59,938 nt of DNA from Caulobacter endophyticus (GTDB lineage: Bacteria; Pseudomonadota; Alphaproteobacteria; Caulobacterales; Caulobacteraceae). The DNA lies in contig NZ_QDKQ01000041.1 of NCBI RefSeq assembly GCF_003116815.1, positions 1 to 59,938 on the forward strand, written 5' to 3'. The translations under genes were made by a program, and so were the position numbers. The notes below the pieces were generated by a model. That model was given only the letters and a program-made list of their open reading frames with translations, did not search any database and was not told the origin of the DNA. Within the stretch, counting starts at the first letter, position 1. Each line of letters starts with the position of its first letter. Shown in pieces: positions 58,602 through 59,938 of the stretch.

Positions 58602-58684
58602 GTGACCACCTCCTTCGATAGGTGAACGCTCCGACGTCCCTGCGGTTCAGGCGGCGGGAGCGTGAGTGTTGATGGGGCCGGGGA

Positions 58685-59107
58685 TCAGCCCTGCGAGCGG
58701 ATGGGGATGCGCCTGACCTGGCGCTCGGGCGGCGGGCGGACGACGTCGACGTGCAGCAGGCCGTGCTCCAGCGTGGCGGCCGACACCTCCATGCCCTCGG
58801 CGAGAACGAAGGTGCGCAGGAAGCCTCGGGCGGCGATTCCCCGATGCAGGTAGGCGCGGTCGGCTTCGCTGCGTCCCTCGCCGTCGCGACGGCCGGCGAC
58901 CACCAGCTGGCCGCCCTCGACGGTCACCTGCAACTGGTCGGGCGAAAAGCCGGCCACGGCCAGGGTGATGCGCACGCCCTCGTCGGTCTGTTCGACATTA
59001 TAGGGCGGATAGCTTTCACCGGCCGCCTTGGCGGCGCGCTCTATGAGGTCTCGGGTGTGTTCGAAGCCCAGCAGGAACGGGCTGTCGAACAGGATCGTCC
59101 GGGTCAT
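58685..59107 (-). CDS. Hsp20-family small heat-shock protein (IbpA-like)
   Basis: Cytoplasmic holdase of 140 residues. MTRTILFDSPFLLGFEHTRD and the alpha-crystallin domain follow: YPPYNVEQTDEGVRITLAVA, GFSPDQLQVTVEGGQLVVAG, AYLHRGIAARGFLRTF, and GLLHVDVVRP. The C-terminal I-x-I motif is RRIPIRSQG. Expression should be heat-induced; see the leader hairpin and RpoH-like promoter upstream. The ribosome site AAGGA is six bases before the ATG. Confidence 0.95.
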   Translation of the reverse strand: MTRTILFDSPFLLGFEHTRDLIERAAKAAGESYPPYNVEQTDEGVRITLAVAGFSPDQLQVTVEGGQLVVAGRRDGEGRSEADRAYLHRGIAARGFLRTFVLAEGMEVSAATLEHGLLHVDVVRPPPERQVRRIPIRSQG

Positions 59108-59178
59108 GCGAAGTCCTTACGCATCAAAGCGACTTCGTTCGCGGGGGCCGGGACCCTGGAGCGGCGTCCCGGTCCGCG
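59108..59178 (-). promoter_or_regulatory. ROSE-type RNA thermometer in the hsp20 leader
   Basis: The minus strand folds into a 3' hairpin (59109-59137) whose stem pairs CGAAGUC with GACUUCG and, after one bulged G, CUU with AAG. The 8-base loop is UGAUGCGU. The Shine-Dalgarno AAGGA is thus fully paired with UCGCUU. UCGCU matches the UYGCU element of ROSE thermometers, in which the G bulges opposite the SD. A second GC-rich hairpin CCGGGAC / GTCCCGG (59148-59172) lies 5' of it, as in known ROSE leaders. Confidence 0.8.
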
Positions 59179-59183
59179 ATCGT

Positions 59184-59220
59184 CATATATGAAGTGGCGA
59201 CGCGTCCGGCGGGGTTCAAG
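59184..59220 (-). promoter_or_regulatory. Possible heat-shock (RpoH) promoter of hsp20
   Basis: CTTGAA on the minus strand (59220-59215) matches the -35 of RpoH promoters, and an AT-rich CTTCATATATG follows at about the right distance as a weak -10. It would give a ~75-base leader containing the ROSE hairpin. Confidence 0.45.
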
Positions 59221-59304
59221 GCGCAGATTGGCGTGTCGGGGCCGGCGCGACGGTCCGTCGCGGGGGGAAAGACGCCAGACCTGTGGATGTGTGCGGGTTG
59301 ATGC

Positions 59305-59333
59305 TTGTCATGGTCCGGTCACAGGCCTATATG
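59305..59333 (+). promoter_or_regulatory. Orphan sigma-70-type promoter between hsp20 and the rRNA promoters
   Basis: TTGTCA and TATATG are spaced 17 bases. No gene of supported quality starts downstream on this strand before the rRNA promoters. It could be a distal rRNA promoter or the start of a small RNA in 59340-59500, where GGCC-TTAG-GGCC can fold. Confidence 0.5.
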
Positions 59334-59538
59334 CGCTCCTCCTCGGAACGGCGCTGACGAAGACGCCCGGAACCGGGGCCGAAAGGCCCTTGCTTCGGAT
59401 GGATCTCATCGCTAAGTTCCGCGGCCTCAATCGACTCGGGCAGCTGGATTGCCGACGGCCTTAGGGCCTTCGGGATGGGCTGCTTTTGTTGCCTTCGGAA
59501 GGGCTTTGGTTCTTCTGGAAGTTTCTGAAAAGAGTTGG

Positions 59539-59567
59539 TTGACGAGGTTGGATTGCTTCAATAGAAG
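59539..59567 (+). promoter_or_regulatory. rRNA operon promoter, distal
   Basis: TTGACG, 17-base spacer, TAGAAG, then CGCCGCCTCG. The region around it (59480-59760) is notably AT-richer than the rest of the window, as expected for UP elements. Same architecture as the next promoter. Confidence 0.65.
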
Positions 59568-59656
59568 CGCCGCCTCGTTCATCGGGATTGAAGAGTTCGC
59601 AAGAATTCGGAAGTGCTGGTGAAGAAGTCGAGCAGAACTTTCTTGGAAAGATTTGC

Positions 59657-59685
59657 TTGACAGGGTTTGGTGGTTTCTTTAGAAG
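59657..59685 (+). promoter_or_regulatory. rRNA operon promoter, middle
   Basis: TTGACA, 17-base spacer, TAGAAG, then CTGCCGGCTCG. It lies 118 bases after the distal one and shares its -10 and the GC-rich discriminator-like block. Confidence 0.7.
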
Positions 59686-59753
59686 CTGCCGGCTCGCTGG
59701 TCCAGGGACTTCTCTGGTTCGGCATCGGGTCGAAAAGTTTTGAAAAAAACGAT

Positions 59754-59782
59754 TTGACACGGAATTCGAGGTTAGCTAAATA
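59754..59782 (+). promoter_or_regulatory. rRNA operon promoter, proximal
   Basis: TTGACA, 17-base spacer, TAAATA, followed by GCCGCCTCCG. An A-rich UP-like stretch (GTTTTGAAAAAAACG) lies directly upstream. The strongest match to the sigma-70 consensus in the window. Confidence 0.9.
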
Positions 59783-59938
59783 GCCGCCTCCGCCGACACC
59801 GGGCGCAAAACGGTGGGGCCGCTCCCCGGTTACGGAGGCGGCTCGGGGCTTCGGCTCTGGTCTTTGACATTGTTGATTTGGAAAGAGAAACGCAGGCGGC
59901 GGCGCTCTGGCGGTTACCCTTCGAGGTAACCTTAGACG
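59783..59938 (+). other. Leader of an rRNA operon (16S gene starts beyond the window)
   Basis: After the proximal promoter comes a leader with a boxA-like antitermination element TGGTCTTTGACA (59858-59869). A GAAAGAGAAACGCAGG stretch follows, and then a perfect hairpin GGTTACC-CTTCGA-GGTAACC (59912-59931) of the kind found in the 16S processing stem. The text resembles the Caulobacter rRNA leader from memory. No mature 16S sequence is reached. Confidence 0.8.

Noticed and set aside
59461..59760. 99-codon minus-strand frame in the rRNA promoter region
   Set aside because: It lies in AT-rich promoter DNA and its codons do not show the GC bias of the window.

Overview
The window is high-GC, densely packed chromosomal DNA that looks like an alphaproteobacterium of the Caulobacterales, most likely a Caulobacter relative. 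The reasons are the strong GC bias at third codon positions, an HslV with a propeptide before its catalytic Thr, alphaproteobacterial families (DUF2794, DUF1150 next to Hsp20, a beta-carbonic anhydrase pair, a ZnuD-like receptor), and a last ~180 bases that read like a Caulobacter rRNA operon leader. Most of the content is core metabolism and envelope genes. I see no prophage, insertion sequence, CRISPR array, tRNA or integrase.

Layout. 0.2-6.5 kb: hslVU protease, a MoeB/ThiF adenylyltransferase, a succinyl-CoA:acetate CoA-transferase and an S9 peptidase. 6.6-13.6 kb: a 2-hydroxyacid dehydrogenase, an SH3-like periplasmic protein, then fabA-fabB and fabI. These are separated by a small unknown protein and a phytanoyl-CoA dioxygenase-like enzyme, and followed by a parDE-type toxin-antitoxin pair. 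13.6-21.2 kb: an emrA-emrB-tetR efflux operon with a probable operator, ccmAB and acnA. 21.4-27.2 kb: small proteins, a noncoding region that appears to encode two tandem small RNAs, a BI-1 family membrane protein, an aldo/keto reductase, a CoA-transferase and a DUF4142 lipoprotein. 27.4-34.7 kb: an ABC-2 permease fused to an M1-type peptidase with its ATPase, then fumarylacetoacetate hydrolase-like, zeta-GST, carbonic anhydrase and DedA genes. 34.7-42 kb: pbpC with an alpha-2-macroglobulin. 42-55 kb: an exported carbonic anhydrase, lrp-ald, pyrF, marC, an SDR, an Rrf2 regulator with a flavodoxin-like enzyme, kup, argG and several small envelope proteins. 55-59.9 kb: an acid phosphatase and a ZnuD-like TonB receptor sharing a probable Zur box, a SapC-family protein, DUF1150 and hsp20 with a ROSE-type RNA thermometer, and the promoters and leader of an rRNA operon whose 16S gene starts beyond the window.

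The most interesting noncoding signals are four. The first is a 271-273 bp tandem duplication (about 22.1-22.6 kb) with two minus-strand terminators whose loops expose C-rich motifs. The second is the hsp20 leader hairpin, which pairs the Shine-Dalgarno sequence with a UCGCU motif. The third is a perfect 16-bp palindrome inside the -35/-10 spacer of the efflux operon. The fourth is three similarly built tandem rRNA promoters. At least six inverted pairs of palindromic REP-like repeats, of three sequence types, sit mostly in gene 3' flanks, and one overlaps the start of pbpC.
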